Positions 48,387 through 59,138 of a stretch of 64,000 bases of DNA are shown here, one piece after another. The first letter of the stretch is position 1. Each line of letters opens with the position of its first letter. The notes below the pieces were generated by a model that saw only the letters and a program-made list of their open reading frames with translations, was not told the origin of the DNA and searched no databases. Source of the stretch: Arcanobacterium sp. S3PF19 (GTDB taxonomy: Bacteria; Actinomycetota; Actinomycetes; Actinomycetales; Actinomycetaceae). A program made the position numbers and the translations under genes. The DNA lies in assembly GCF_000758825.1 (NCBI RefSeq), contig NZ_JRMX01000007.1:1-64000 (forward strand). Reading direction: 5' to 3'.

Positions 48387-50015
48387 TTAGCCCCGCTTCT
48401 TACGCACAATCTGTTCCTGCGACTTTTCGGCGTCCGCTTCGTCTTCCGCCTCTTCGCCGCCTGCGGAAAATGTTGCGGCAAAAGACCTGCCGAATTCCTC
48501 GGCCGCCTTTTTCAGTTCCGCTTCCGTTTCCGTCTCCAGCAGACCGGTTTTTTCAATCGTGGCGATCACGTCGGTGTTGTGCCGCACATACTCCACAAAC
48601 TGTTCTTCGTATGCGTGCACCTTTTCCACGGGAACTTCATCCAGATAGCCGTTCGTTCCCGCCCACACGGCCACAACCTGATCCGCTACGGGGAACGGGG
48701 TGAACTGCGGCTGTTTCAGCAGTTCCATCAGCCGCGCACCGCGGTTGAGCTGACGCTGCGTGGCGGCGTCGAGATCGGAGGCAAACATGGCGAATGCGGC
48801 CTGCGCCCGGTATTGGGCCAGCGTGATTTTCAGCGTGCCCGCCACCTTTTTCATCGCTTTAATCTGGGCGTCCCCGCCCACGCGGGACACGGAAATACCG
48901 ACGTCCACCGCAGGACGCTGATTCGAGTTAAACAAATCGGACTGAAGGAAGATCTGGCCGTCGGTAATCGAAATTACGTTTGTCGGGATATAAGCCGACA
49001 CGTCATTTGCCTTTGTTTCGATGATCGGCAGGCCGGTCATCGATCCTCCGCCCAAATCATCAGACAGCTTTGCGCAGCGTTCCAGCAGCCGCGAATGGAG
49101 ATAGAAGACGTCGCCCGGGTAGGCTTCACGCCCCGGCGGACGGCGCAGCAGCAGCGAAACGGAGCGGTATGCCTCGGCCTGCTTCGACAGATCGTCAAAT
49201 ACGATCAGCACGTGTTTGCCCTGATACATCCAGTGCTGCCCGATAGCGGATCCCGTATAGGGGGCCAGATATTTGTATCCTGCCGAATCCGAGGCGGGAG
49301 AGGCCACAATCGTGGTATATTCCAAAGCTCCGTAACGCTCCAGAGTGGCGCGCACGGAAGCAATCGTGGAGCCTTTCTGCCCGATCGCAACATAGATGCA
49401 GCGCACCTGCTTTTGCGGATCGCCCGTCTGCCAGTTCTCTTTCTGATTCAGAATCGTATCGATGGCCAAAGCAGTCTTGCCCGTTTTTCGGTCACCGATA
49501 ATCAGCTGACGCTGACCGCGCCCAATCGGAATCATTGCGTCAATCGCCTTGATCCCGGTCTGCAGCGGCTCATGTACCGATTTACGCATCATCACGCCCG
49601 GTGCCTGCAGTTCCAGCGCACGGCGCCCTTCCATCTTCGCGATGTCGCCCAGGCCGTCAATCGGATTGCCCAGGGGGTCCACAACGCGCCCCAAATATCC
49701 TTCGCCCACGGGAACCGAAAGCACTTCGCCTGTGCGGCGGACTTCCATTCCTTCTTCGATTCCCGCAAAATCGCCCAGAACTACCGTGCCGATCTCGTGT
49801 TCTTCCAAATTCATCGCCAGGCCGCGGGTTCCGTTTTCAAACTCCAGCAGCTCATTCGCCATCGCCCCGGGAAGTCCCTCCACACGGGCGATGCCGTCTG
49901 CGGTGAGCGCCACATGACCCACTTCTTCGCTCTCTGCCTTTGCCGGCTCGTACGAGTCCACAAAAGAATCCAGCGCACTGCGGATCTCCTCGGGTCGGAT
50001 CGTTAATTCCGCCAT
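48387..50015 (-). CDS. atpA: ATP synthase alpha subunit
   Basis: Regulatory nucleotide-binding F1 subunit, 542 residues. P-loop [23 protein letters not shown] and [26 protein letters not shown] all match. The C-terminus is extended with an acidic stretch ([17 protein letters not shown]) ending KKRG. ATG 50015 is set by GAAGGA upstream; frames reaching 50048 lack a site. Confidence 0.97.
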   Translation of the reverse strand: MAELTIRPEEIRSALDSFVDSYEPAKAESEEVGHVALTADGIARVEGLPGAMANELLEFENGTRGLAMNLEEHEIGTVVLGDFAGIEEGMEVRRTGEVLSVPVGEGYLGRVVDPLGNPIDGLGDIAKMEGRRALELQAPGVMMRKSVHEPLQTGIKAIDAMIPIGRGQRQLIIGDRKTGKTALAIDTILNQKENWQTGDPQKQVRCIYVAIGQKGSTIASVRATLERYGALEYTTIVASPASDSAGYKYLAPYTGSAIGQHWMYQGKHVLIVFDDLSKQAEAYRSVSLLLRRPPGREAYPGDVFYLHSRLLERCAKLSDDLGGGSMTGLPIIETKANDVSAYIPTNVISITDGQIFLQSDLFNSNQRPAVDVGISVSRVGGDAQIKAMKKVAGTLKITLAQYRAQAAFAMFASDLDAATQRQLNRGARLMELLKQPQFTPFPVADQVVAVWAGTNGYLDEVPVEKVHAYEEQFVEYVRHNTDVIATIEKTGLLETETEAELKKAAEEFGRSFAATFSAGGEEAEDEADAEKSQEQIVRKKRG

Positions 50016-50059
50016 TTGTTTTCCTTCGTTCAAAACGGCCGATTTCACCGTTCTAATTG

Positions 50060-50878
50060 TTAAGACTGTTTCTTTATTTCTTCTTTTACGGCAGCCAGAC
50101 GGGACGCCAACGTACCGTCGATCACATCATCGCCCACATGAATCCGCATTCCGCCCAGCAGCTTGGGATTCAGATAATTATGCACCGTCACGGTCTGTCC
50201 GTAATACTTTTGCAGAATCTGTTTCAGCCGTTCTTTCTGCGCGGCAGAAAGAAGAACCGCGCTCGAAACGGAAGCAAACAGATGATCCGCCCGCTCTGCC
50301 GCCGCACGCACATAGCGCCGGATGGCAGATGTCAAAGTGCTCTGAGTCGAAGTCACCGTTGCCCGAACCAGCAGAGCACGCGTTTCGGGGGAAAAGCCGT
50401 GAAATATCTTCTCCGCCAGCTCTGCCCGGGCCGCGCTGCGCAGATGTCCGTCTGACAGCGTCAGACGCAGATCCCGTTGGGTTTTGAGCAGAATACGGGC
50501 CTGATACAGTTCTTCTTCCACTTCCCCGAGAGCACCGCGGGCCTGCGCCCCGTGCAGAATACTCTGGCATCCGAGTGCTTCCAAAGACTTTGCGAGGTCA
50601 TCGGTTTCCGCCCACTTCACACCTGCCAGCCTCACCAGCAGATCCAAAACCTGCGCGGAAACTCTGCCCGAAAAAATATCGCGCAGCAGTTTTTCCCGCC
50701 GGGCCAAAGGCCTCGATGCATCCTGCACGGCAGTCTGCAGGGAAGGATTGCCGCGCAGCAGATCGGCAACGGCATAAATTTCCGCCGCCGCCGTAAGCTC
50801 GGTGCCCGCAGATCCGGCAAGCACACCGTCCCACGCGGAAATGGCTTCGCTCAGTGCCGCTTCGCTTCCCGTCCGCAT
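50060..50878 (-). CDS. atpH: ATP synthase delta subunit
   Basis: Connects the peripheral stalk to F1, 272 residues. It has an actinobacterial-type long N-terminal part (about 90 residues more than the E. coli form) before the conserved C-terminal [36 protein letters not shown]. Unlike mycobacteria it is not fused to the b subunit. The ATG is one base after the atpF stop. Confidence 0.95.
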   Translation of the reverse strand: MRTGSEAALSEAISAWDGVLAGSAGTELTAAAEIYAVADLLRGNPSLQTAVQDASRPLARREKLLRDIFSGRVSAQVLDLLVRLAGVKWAETDDLAKSLEALGCQSILHGAQARGALGEVEEELYQARILLKTQRDLRLTLSDGHLRSAARAELAEKIFHGFSPETRALLVRATVTSTQSTLTSAIRRYVRAAAERADHLFASVSSAVLLSAAQKERLKQILQKYYGQTVTVHNYLNPKLLGGMRIHVGDDVIDGTLASRLAAVKEEIKKQS

Positions 50879-50879
50879 A

Positions 50880-51452
50880 TCAGTTCTCCCGCGTTGCTTT
50901 CCCTGTTACCAAAGTATTCTCGAGTTCGTCAAGGAAACGGTCGATTACCCGGGCAGCCAGATCCTTGTCCGCCACGGCTTCGCCGACGATCTTTCCCGCC
51001 AACTCGGTTGCCAACAGTCCGACATCGCCGCGCAGCGCACGGGTAGCGGACGCGGTGTCCGCCTCAATCCGTTCTTTCGCGGTATGCACCATCGAATCCG
51101 CCTGCACACGCGCTTTCTGCTGCGCATCGGCAACAATGGATTTCGCGTTGTCCCTGGCCTGCTCCCGAATCTCGGCAGCCTCCCGGCGCGCCTGTGCCGT
51201 TTCCCCGGCAAGAGTCTCGCGCTCGGCGGCAATCCGAGTCTGCTCGGCGCGGGCGGCATTGATCCCTTTTTCAATCTTTTCCCGGCGCTCGTCGAGCATT
51301 TGCACAAAAGTGGGCCAGGCAAATTTGTAAATGACGGCGGCAACGACAACGAATGCAACAGTTCCCCAGATCAGATCGGGAAGTGAAGGCAGAAGAATAT
51401 TATGCCCGTGACCGCCTTCGCCCGCGGCGAGAATTGCAGTCGTATTCAACAT
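50880..51452 (-). CDS. atpF: ATP synthase b subunit
   Basis: Peripheral stalk subunit, 190 residues: one membrane helix (about 27-46, DLIWGTVAFVVVAAVIYKFAWP) and a long charged coiled coil. The ATG is two bases after the atpE stop. There is a single b gene, consistent with a b2 homodimer. Confidence 0.95.
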   Translation of the reverse strand: MLNTTAILAAGEGGHGHNILLPSLPDLIWGTVAFVVVAAVIYKFAWPTFVQMLDERREKIEKGINAARAEQTRIAAERETLAGETAQARREAAEIREQARDNAKSIVADAQQKARVQADSMVHTAKERIEADTASATRALRGDVGLLATELAGKIVGEAVADKDLAARVIDRFLDELENTLVTGKATREN

Positions 51453-51454
51453 GC

Positions 51455-52520
<1,066 letters not shown>

Positions 52521-52554
52521 TCATCCTATTCTCACGGCACTGTAATAAAATTTC

Positions 52555-52569
52555 GGACTTCCGAAGTCC
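52555..52569 (-). promoter_or_regulatory. Palindrome at predicted atp operon 5' end
   Basis: ggacttcggaagtcc on the minus strand: a 6-bp stem with a 3-base loop, starting at the position expected for transcription start. Could be an RNA-stabilising hairpin or an operator. Confidence 0.5.
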
Positions 52570-52575
52570 ACTGTC

Positions 52576-52604
52576 ATATTACAACAGGCCGATAATGGCA
52601 GCAA
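52576..52604 (-). promoter_or_regulatory. Promoter of atpBEFHAGDC
   Basis: TTGCTG (-35; 52599-52604), a 17-base spacer and TAATAT (-10; 52576-52581) on the minus strand, inside the 114-base gap between the AtpI-like gene and atpB. It would let the atp genes be transcribed apart from the upstream prfA-to-AtpI genes. Confidence 0.65.
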
Positions 52605-52634
52605 AGTTATGAAAAACATGAATCTGTAACATCA

Positions 52635-53036
52635 CTAAACAGGGTCTTTGGTACTACTTCCAAGAATCAGAAGGCAGCTGAGCGCAAGACAGACAACCGT
52701 GCCCAATATAAAACCTCCTGCGGCAAAGCGGATATCGGGAGCTCCCCGCAGGCGGAGAAAAACGAAAAATGCGAGCAGCAGCAGGAATTTCAGCACATAC
52801 CCGCCAAATGCTCCCACCGCCCGGTAGCGGGGGAAAAAACGCCACACACAAAAATCCCATGCCCAAGAGATCACGTTTCCCGCCGCCACTGCGGCAAGCC
52901 CGCAGGCAATCGCCCGGCCCGCAGAGCGAAATCCGCACAGATAGCCGAAAACAGCCGCCAATACCGCGAGCGCCAAACAAATAACCGTATTAAAAGCGAA
53001 CACCCGGAAAAGAATCTCATCTGCCCGCGACGCCAT
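52635..53036 (-). CDS. AtpI-like small membrane protein
   Basis: 133 residues, four membrane helices (about 10-30, 38-58, 78-96, 103-125) with few polar loops. Position directly before atpB in the same strand fits AtpI (ATP synthase protein I), which helps assemble the c-ring; sequence similarity itself is weak. The ATG lies inside the end of the glycosyltransferase gene (20-base overlap). Confidence 0.7.
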   Translation of the reverse strand: MASRADEILFRVFAFNTVICLALAVLAAVFGYLCGFRSAGRAIACGLAAVAAGNVISWAWDFCVWRFFPRYRAVGAFGGYVLKFLLLLAFFVFLRLRGAPDIRFAAGGFILGTVVCLALSCLLILGSSTKDPV

Positions 53037-54120
53037 TTTTCACTTCCAGTGCTTTCATGCTCACCAGCAGCGAGACCGCCAGGACCGCAAGCGCGGGGAA
53101 AACAACGTACCGGGCGGGGAAAATTACGAAAGACACCGCGGTGAAAGAAAAAACACCCGCCCACAGATACAGAATAAGCACTGCTTTACGGTGTGAATGC
53201 CCCCGGCGCAGCAGACGGTGGTGCAGATGTCCGGCATCCGCGGCAAAAGGGGACTGCCCCCGTGCCAGCCGGCGCACCACGGCCCACGTCATGTCAAACA
53301 GCGGAATAAAAAGAATCAGAACCGGCACAAGCAGAGGCATTACGGCCGGAATGGCATAATCGGCAGTAAGATTCGCCGGATCAATCTGCCCGGTGACCAC
53401 GATCGCCGCCCCGGAGATAATCGTCCCCAGAGTAAGCGCCCCCGAATCCCCCATAAAAATTTTTGCGGGATGAAAATTATGCGGCAGAAAACCGGCGCAC
53501 ATTCCGACCAGTGCCGACGCGGCCACGCTTGCCACAGACGCATAATCGCCGGGGGAAGACTCGCGGATCAGAAAATAGGTGTAGACGAAAAAAGCGAGCG
53601 CCGAAATACCGATTACCCCGGCCGCCAGACCGTCCAGACCGTCGATAAAATTAACCGCATTTACCACTGCCACAACCACAATGACCGTGCCGACCAAAGC
53701 CAGTTTCTGCGAGCCTACGGTCAGGCCGAGCAGAGGCAGGCTCAGCAGCTGCACGCCGAACCAGGCCATGACTCCCGCCGCCAGCACTTCGCCGGCAAGT
53801 TTCGCATACCAGGTCAGCTCCCAAAGATCGTCCAGTGCGCCCACCGCGCACATGAGTCCGGCGCCGTAAAGAATTCCCCACGCGGAAGAGCCGGCGGCGA
53901 AAATATCGGCAAGAAAAGGGATATGCGCAGCGGCAAGAAAAGCCGTCAGCAGGCCCAAAAACATTGCCACGCCCCCGAATCTGGCAATCGGCACCACGTG
54001 CACATCCCGGCCGCGGACACGGGAAATCGCACCCGTGGCCAAAGCGAAATGCAGCACCGCGGGAACCGTCAGATACGTAACGGCCGCGGAAAGCACCATA
54101 ATCAGGAGATAAACCCTCAC
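53017..54120 (-). CDS. WecA/TagO-type undecaprenyl-phosphate sugar-1-phosphate transferase
   Basis: 367-residue polytopic enzyme of the MraY/WecA superfamily that starts cell-wall glycopolymer synthesis by transferring a sugar-phosphate (usually GlcNAc-1-P) from UDP to polyprenyl phosphate. Motifs: GALDD (95-98), NAVNFIDGLDGLA (154-166), FMGDSG (222-227) and HLHHRLLRRGHS. About ten membrane helices. The GTG start overlaps the tsaC stop (GTGA). WecA-type is favoured over MraY by the HLHHRL signature and lack of murein neighbours. Confidence 0.92.
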   Translation of the reverse strand: MRVYLLIMVLSAAVTYLTVPAVLHFALATGAISRVRGRDVHVVPIARFGGVAMFLGLLTAFLAAAHIPFLADIFAAGSSAWGILYGAGLMCAVGALDDLWELTWYAKLAGEVLAAGVMAWFGVQLLSLPLLGLTVGSQKLALVGTVIVVVAVVNAVNFIDGLDGLAAGVIGISALAFFVYTYFLIRESSPGDYASVASVAASALVGMCAGFLPHNFHPAKIFMGDSGALTLGTIISGAAIVVTGQIDPANLTADYAIPAVMPLLVPVLILFIPLFDMTWAVVRRLARGQSPFAADAGHLHHRLLRRGHSHRKAVLILYLWAGVFSFTAVSFVIFPARYVVFPALAVLAVSLLVSMKALEVKNGVAGR

Positions 54121-54767
54121 ACGCGCCGCTCCAATCCAAATTCGGAAAGCAGCCGGTCACTTGGGAGCGCGCCCTCTCTGATTACCTGCACGCGCAGCGG
54201 ATCTTCGGAGAAAAATTTCAAAATGGTTGACGGCACGCCTCCGGGGGCCTGTCCGGCATCCAAATATACCGATACTTTCTCTCCCAGCTGCGCAACTGCC
54301 TGCGAGACGCTCAGCGCGGGAGGACGTCCCGTAAGGTTTGCCGACGTCACTGCCAGCGGACCGCATTGGCGCAGCAGCTCCAGCGCAACCGCGTGATCCG
54401 GCATCCGCAGCGCAACCGTGCCGTTGGTCTCCCCCAGATCCCATCCCAAAGTATCTTTCGCCGGGAAAATCAGGGTCAGGGCACCCGGCCAATACGAACG
54501 CATCATTTCCTGTGCCTGCCCGGGAATCCGGGCCGCCAGCGTCTGCGCCGTCGGCAGATCCGCCACCAGCACCGGCGGCGGCATCGCCCTGGTGCGGGAT
54601 TTTGCCGTCAGCAGCCGGGTAACTGCCTGCGCGTTAAACGGGTCGGCGCCGATTCCGTAAACGGTATCCGTAGGGATACAGACCACTTCCCCGCCGGCAA
54701 TCGCCGCCTGCGCGGCTTTCAGAGCCCCGGCATCCGAATTCTGTCCGTCACACCTGTAAACCGGCAC
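54117..54767 (-). CDS. tsaC: Threonylcarbamoyl-AMP synthase (Sua5/YrdC/TsaC)
   Basis: Makes threonylcarbamoyl-AMP for the t6A37 modification of ANN-reading tRNAs. 216 residues. The N-terminal VVCIPTDTVYGIGADPFN pocket, KSRTRAMPPPVLV and TSANLTGRPP are diagnostic. GTG 54767 is chosen because GGAGG lies seven bases upstream; the open frame to 54800 would include this ribosome site. It follows prmC with a 43-base gap. Confidence 0.93.
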   Translation of the reverse strand: MPVYRCDGQNSDAGALKAAQAAIAGGEVVCIPTDTVYGIGADPFNAQAVTRLLTAKSRTRAMPPPVLVADLPTAQTLAARIPGQAQEMMRSYWPGALTLIFPAKDTLGWDLGETNGTVALRMPDHAVALELLRQCGPLAVTSANLTGRPPALSVSQAVAQLGEKVSVYLDAGQAPGGVPSTILKFFSEDPLRVQVIREGALPSDRLLSEFGLERRV

Positions 54768-54810
54768 GGTCTTTCCTCCATTTTCACATCTATCCGACAC
54801 TTATTACACA

Positions 54811-55653
54811 TTAGCACTTTCGGACACTGATCCGGCGCGGCCGGCCCGTATAATCGCATTCCGTGCGCACGTCGGAAAACAGACCCAGACTCTGCGCGTA
54901 TGCGCACAGCTCCCGTTCCTGCCCGTCGGCGTGTTCCATCACCGCCAGCCCGCCCGGGCGCAGCAGATCGGCAGCCAAAGCCAATGTTTTTTTGGGAAAG
55001 GCCAGGCCGTCCCTGCCGCCGCCGTAGAGAGCCATCGGCGGATCGCAGAGTACCTCGGGAGAAAGCCTGTGGGAGAGGGGCACATAGGGCGGGTTTGCCG
55101 CCACAACATCGCATTTGCCCCGCAGGCGCGGACCGAGAGTGAAAATATCGCCCTCCCACAGCCGTACCCTGTTTCCGTAACGCAGATTATTCTCCTGCGC
55201 CACGGCGAAAGCCAGGGGACTGAGTTCGATACCGACTACTTTCGCCTGCGGCACTTCGGTGGCAAGGGAAATTCCCACAGCTCCCGACCCGGCGCACAGA
55301 TCTGCCGCCAGCGGCGTTTCCCGCCCGTTTTGCACCAGCCGTTTCAGTTCGTCGATTGCCTCCTGTGCCAGAAGTTCGGTCTCCGGACGGACGATAAATG
55401 TGCCGGGGCGCACGGAAAGTTCCAGGTAGCGAAACCACATTTTGCCCAAAATATGCTGTAAAGGCTCACGGTTTTCCCTGCGTTTCACAAGCCGGGCGTA
55501 ACGCGCGGCAGCCGGGGAAGAAACCGGGGCACCCAAACCGTGACGGTCCGCCCCGCAGAATTCGGCCAAAGCAAGGGCGTCGTGAAACGCACTGTCCGCG
55601 CCGGCGGCGTCAAGACGGGCTGCCGCCGCGTTTACCGATTCTCTCCACAGCAT
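54811..55653 (-). CDS. prmC: Release factor glutamine methyltransferase
   Basis: Methylates the Gln of the GGQ motif of release factors, 280 residues. SAM-binding DLCAGSGAVGI (118-128), catalytic NPPY (187-190) and an N-terminal helical domain. The ATG shares one base with the prfA stop (TGATG), so enzyme and substrate are coupled. The target in this window is Gln251 of PrfA. Confidence 0.95.
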   Translation of the reverse strand: MLWRESVNAAAARLDAAGADSAFHDALALAEFCGADRHGLGAPVSSPAAARYARLVKRRENREPLQHILGKMWFRYLELSVRPGTFIVRPETELLAQEAIDELKRLVQNGRETPLAADLCAGSGAVGISLATEVPQAKVVGIELSPLAFAVAQENNLRYGNRVRLWEGDIFTLGPRLRGKCDVVAANPPYVPLSHRLSPEVLCDPPMALYGGGRDGLAFPKKTLALAADLLRPGGLAVMEHADGQERELCAYAQSLGLFSDVRTECDYTGRPRRISVRKC

Positions 55654-56783
55654 CAGTGCGATTCGCCCGCATGCCGCAGACGTTCGGCCTCATCGGCCGC
55701 GCGCAGGGAAGCGATCACGTCATCCAGGCTGCCGTTAAGCACCGAATCCAGATTGTGCGCTTTGAAACCGGTGCGGTGGTCGGAAATTCTGTTTTCCGGG
55801 AAATTGTATGTGCGCACTCTCTCCGAGCGGTCCACCGTGCGCACCTGGGAACGGCGCTGATCGGCCTCTTTCGCCGCCTGTTCCTCAAGCTGCATCCGGC
55901 GCAGTCTCGCCCTGAGCACACGCATTGCCGATTCGCGGTTTTTGATCTGTGATTTTTCGTCCTGCATCGAAACCGTGATTCCCGTGGGCAGATGCGTAAT
56001 ACGCACGGCGGAATCCGTTGTGTTCACCGACTGCCCGCCGGGGCCGGAGGAACGGAAAACATCAATCCGCAGATCGCTGTCGTTGATTTCGATTTCCTGC
56101 GGGTCGTCCACTTCCGCAAAAACGAGCACGCCCGCGGCCGAAGTGTGAATCCGTCCCTGTGTTTCCGTTACCGGCACACGCTGCACGCGGTGTACTCCGG
56201 CTTCGAATTTCAGATATGCCCATACGCCGTCCGCAGGGTCTTCGGGCACGTTTTTTGCCTTTACCGCTATCTGCACGTCTTTGTATCCGCCCAGATCCGT
56301 GGGCGTGGCCGAAAGAATCTGCGTGCTCCATCCTTTTGATTCGGCGTAACGCTGATACATTCGGAGCAGATCTCCGGCGAACAGCGCCGATTCTTCCCCG
56401 CCTTCGCCTGCCTTCACTTCCAAAATCACATCCCGCAGATCGTCCGGGTCGCGGGGGATCAGAGCGTCTCTGAGCGAAGCGGCGGCCTCCCGCTCGGTCT
56501 GTTCCAAACGGGGAACCTCGGGCGCAAACAGCTGTGCGTCCTCGCCTCCCATGTCCACTATTTCCCGCGCTTCGCGCAGATCCCGCGCCGCATCCAGCCA
56601 GTGCGTGTATTTGCCTACCACCCGTCCCAGCTGTGCATATCTGCGGGAAAGAGAACGCAGCCTGCCCGCGTCGGCGAGCACCTTAGGCGTGGCCATCTGC
56701 GCCTCTATCTGTTTGTATTCCTCCAGCATCTGCGCTGCCACGGGATATTTTTCAGTATCTGCGGAAACGTCTTTATTGTTCAC
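55653..56783 (-). CDS. prfA: Peptide chain release factor 1
   Basis: Terminates translation at UAA and UAG, 376 residues. GGQ at 249-251, the PVT codon-recognition motif (204-206, RF1-type rather than SPF), and a normal helical N-terminus. The start is GTG with AAGGG upstream; a later start is possible. Head of the prfA-prmC-tsaC cluster. Confidence 0.96.
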   Translation of the reverse strand: MNNKDVSADTEKYPVAAQMLEEYKQIEAQMATPKVLADAGRLRSLSRRYAQLGRVVGKYTHWLDAARDLREAREIVDMGGEDAQLFAPEVPRLEQTEREAAASLRDALIPRDPDDLRDVILEVKAGEGGEESALFAGDLLRMYQRYAESKGWSTQILSATPTDLGGYKDVQIAVKAKNVPEDPADGVWAYLKFEAGVHRVQRVPVTETQGRIHTSAAGVLVFAEVDDPQEIEINDSDLRIDVFRSSGPGGQSVNTTDSAVRITHLPTGITVSMQDEKSQIKNRESAMRVLRARLRRMQLEEQAAKEADQRRSQVRTVDRSERVRTYNFPENRISDHRTGFKAHNLDSVLNGSLDDVIASLRAADEAERLRHAGESH

Positions 56784-56821
56784 AATTTGCCCTTATACCG
56801 GTTTTCACGAATAATACGGCA

Positions 56822-56849
56822 GACGCCGGCACCGTCGGGTGCCGGCGTC
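56822..56849 (-). terminator. Terminator of rpmE
   Basis: Perfect 11-bp stem gacgccggcac/gtgccggcgtc with a 6-base loop, 10 bases after the rpmE stop. It is followed by a mixed A/T stretch on the minus strand. Confidence 0.65.
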
Positions 56850-56859
56850 CGAAACCAAA

Positions 56860-57072
56860 CTATTTGGTGCGCTTGCCGAAACGTGCTTCGAAGCGTGCCA
56901 CACGCCCGCCGGTATCAAGAATCTTCTGCTTACCGGTGTAGAACGGATGACATGCCGAGCAGACATCCACACGCAGCTCCCCGCCCGGGATTGTGGAACG
57001 GGTATCAAACTCCGCGCCGCAGGTGCAGCTGACATGAATGTTGTGGTAGTCAGGGTGGATTCCCTGTTTCAT
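56860..57072 (-). CDS. rpmE: 50S ribosomal protein L31 (zinc-binding form)
   Basis: 70 residues. CxC (C16, C18 in SCTCGAEF) and CxxC ([16 protein letters not shown]) form the zinc site of the C+ type. AAGGAG precedes ATG 57072. It lies between prfA and rho, a common actinobacterial order. A zinc-independent paralogue, if any, is elsewhere. Confidence 0.95.
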   Translation of the reverse strand: MKQGIHPDYHNIHVSCTCGAEFDTRSTIPGGELRVDVCSACHPFYTGKQKILDTGGRVARFEARFGKRTK

Positions 57073-57240
57073 AATTACTCCTTGGATCGTTTTATGCCCT
57101 GGGTCCGGCACACGTCTGCCTCCGTACGGACGGAACACAGTCTGCGGCGGATATCCGCGCGGTACGCGGGAGATGCCGTTTCCGCGGCATGCCGGTGAAC
57201 CAAAAGCCGATGATTCATTTAACCACTTATCGTCTTTTCC

Positions 57241-57273
57241 GTGCCGGCGACGTGATAATTTTCACGCCGGCAC
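57241..57273 (-). terminator. Hairpin after rho
   Basis: gtgccggcg/cgccggcac, 9-bp stem with an AT-rich 15-base loop, 15 bases after the rho stop. No T-run on the minus strand. Confidence 0.45.
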
Positions 57274-57287
57274 ATATACGACGGATT

Positions 57288-58928
57288 TTATTCTCCGGCG
57301 CCGCGCATTCCCTTCACGATCGCCATCAGGAACTCTTTATTGGACTCTGTTTTGCGCAGTCTGCCCAGCAGGAAGTCCGACGCATCCTGTACATCGTCAA
57401 GAGTGCCCAGAGCCCGGCGCATATGCCAGACGATCTTCAGCTCTTCGGGACTGAAAAGCTGCTCTTCGCGGCGCGTACCGGAGGCGTTCACATCCACGGC
57501 GGGGAAGATCCGGCGGTCCGCAAGCTCGCGCGAAAGGCGCAGTTCCATGTTGCCGGTGCCCTTAAACTCCTCGAAAATAACCTCATCCATCTTCGATCCG
57601 GTTTCCACCAGCGCCGAAGCGATAATCGTAAGCGAACCGCCGTTTTCGATATTCCGTGCCGCGCCGAAAAACTTCTTCGGCGGATACAGCGCGGCCGCGT
57701 CCACGCCGCCGGAAAGGATACGTCCCGAGGCCGGTGCGGCGAGGTTGTAGGCGCGGGAAAGACGGGTCAGGGAATCGAGCAGAATCACCACATCCTGCCC
57801 CAGCTCCACGAGACGCTTGGCGCGTTCCACGGCAAGTTCGGCAACGATGGTGTGGTCCATGGCAGGACGGTCAAAGGTGGAGGCAATCACTTCGCCCTGC
57901 ACCAGACGCTGCATATCGGTCACTTCTTCGGGGCGTTCGTCTACAAGCACAACCATCAGATGAACATCCGGGTTGTTGTTTGCGATTGCGGTTGCCATCT
58001 GCTGCATCACCATCGTTTTTCCGGCTTTCGGCGGAGAAACGATCAGTCCGCGCTGGCCTTTCCCGATCGGCGCAACCAGATCAATCACACGCGAGGTAAG
58101 GGAATTTTTCCCTGTTTCCATCCGCAGCATTTCGTTGGGATACAGCGGTGTAAGTTTGCTGAATTCCGGGCGCTCCATCCCTTCGCTGAACGGAATACCG
58201 TTAATCGCCGTCACTTCCGCCAGCGGATTGTACTTGTGCTGACGCTGGCCGCGGCGCACAGAGTCGGTTACCGAACGCACCGCGCCCACAACCGCGTCTC
58301 CGCGCCGCAGACCGAACCTGCGGATCGTCTGCTGCGAAACGTATGCGTCATTCTTCCCGGGGAGGTAGCCGCCCGTGCGGATATACCAGTTATTCCCCGA
58401 AACATCCAAAATGCCCGCAACGGGAATCAGCGTATCCTCACCGTTTCCCTGCCGGCCGCGTTCCGCGCTTCCCTGCTGTTCCTCCTGCTCGGCGGAATTT
58501 TCAAAACTGTCGCGGGTTGTGCGCTCGCGCCGCTCGCGCCGGTCGCGCCGGGTCCGCCGGGCACGCCGGTCAAAGCGCTCGTGCGAATCGTCCTCTTCCT
58601 TCCCGCGAACGGATTCCGCGCGGCGTTCGGCAACGTCACCCAATGCGTCCAGTGCGGCCTGCTTTTCTTCGGGCGTCATCGTTTCCCTGTGCTGGCGCCT
58701 GCTGCCGCCGCGGCTGCGGGCGCGGGTGTTTTCCCGCTTTTCTTCCTTCTCCTGTTTTTCCGGTGTTTCGGACCGTGCGCCGTCCCGGTGTGCCGCGATC
58801 GCCGCCACATAATCGGCTTTCCGTGATCTGATCGGCATTTTTATTCCCAGATCCGCCGCCATTCGTTTCAGTTCGGGCAGCAGTTTTCCTGCCAGTTCTT
58901 TTGCCGATCCTTCAGAGGTTTCGTTCAC
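57288..58928 (-). CDS. rho: Transcription termination factor Rho
   Basis: 546-residue RNA helicase and translocase. A SAP-like N-terminal helix pair (1-45) is followed by an Arg/Glu-rich low-complexity insert (about 50-165) typical of actinobacterial Rho, the RNA-binding cold-shock fold (166-235) and the ATPase with SPPKAGKT (298-305), ILLDSLTRLSRAYN and FFGAARNIENGGSLTIIASAL. The insert is rich in RR, DRRERRERT and QEEQQ stretches and probably adds RNA contacts. The start is GTG with GAAGGAA five bases upstream. Confidence 0.97.
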   Translation of the reverse strand: MNETSEGSAKELAGKLLPELKRMAADLGIKMPIRSRKADYVAAIAAHRDGARSETPEKQEKEEKRENTRARSRGGSRRQHRETMTPEEKQAALDALGDVAERRAESVRGKEEDDSHERFDRRARRTRRDRRERRERTTRDSFENSAEQEEQQGSAERGRQGNGEDTLIPVAGILDVSGNNWYIRTGGYLPGKNDAYVSQQTIRRFGLRRGDAVVGAVRSVTDSVRRGQRQHKYNPLAEVTAINGIPFSEGMERPEFSKLTPLYPNEMLRMETGKNSLTSRVIDLVAPIGKGQRGLIVSPPKAGKTMVMQQMATAIANNNPDVHLMVVLVDERPEEVTDMQRLVQGEVIASTFDRPAMDHTIVAELAVERAKRLVELGQDVVILLDSLTRLSRAYNLAAPASGRILSGGVDAAALYPPKKFFGAARNIENGGSLTIIASALVETGSKMDEVIFEEFKGTGNMELRLSRELADRRIFPAVDVNASGTRREEQLFSPEELKIVWHMRRALGTLDDVQDASDFLLGRLRKTESNKEFLMAIVKGMRGAGE

Positions 58929-58943
58929 GAGGTTCCTTCCTCG

Positions 58944-58960
58944 ATATCCGTAAGGGATAT
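58944..58960 (-). promoter_or_regulatory. Inverted repeat upstream of rho
   Basis: atatcc/ggatat, 6-bp arms with a 5-base spacer, just before the rho ribosome site. It could contribute to autoregulation. Weak. Confidence 0.3.
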
Positions 58961-58982
58961 GTAGATAATAATGGATTTATGC

Positions 58983-58988
58983 ATTATA
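58983..58988 (-). promoter_or_regulatory. Possible -10 of rho
   Basis: A perfect TATAAT on the minus strand, about 55 bases before the rho start. No convincing -35. Confidence 0.35.
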
Positions 58989-59138
58989 AAAATGCGAATG
59001 TCTGAGGACGGAACAGCACGTACAAAAACGTTTATGAAGCATGAACTTCGGAAAAAACATCCGGAAAACCGGACTTTCCGTCCGCATTCCAGTCTATCCG
59101 CTTTCCCGCCAAAGACAAAATTGACACACAGATCCGGC

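Noticed and set aside
48579-50006. 475-residue plus-strand frame
   Set aside because: Antisense to atpA.
57189-58826. 545-residue plus-strand frame
   Set aside because: Antisense to rho; composition of a shadow frame.
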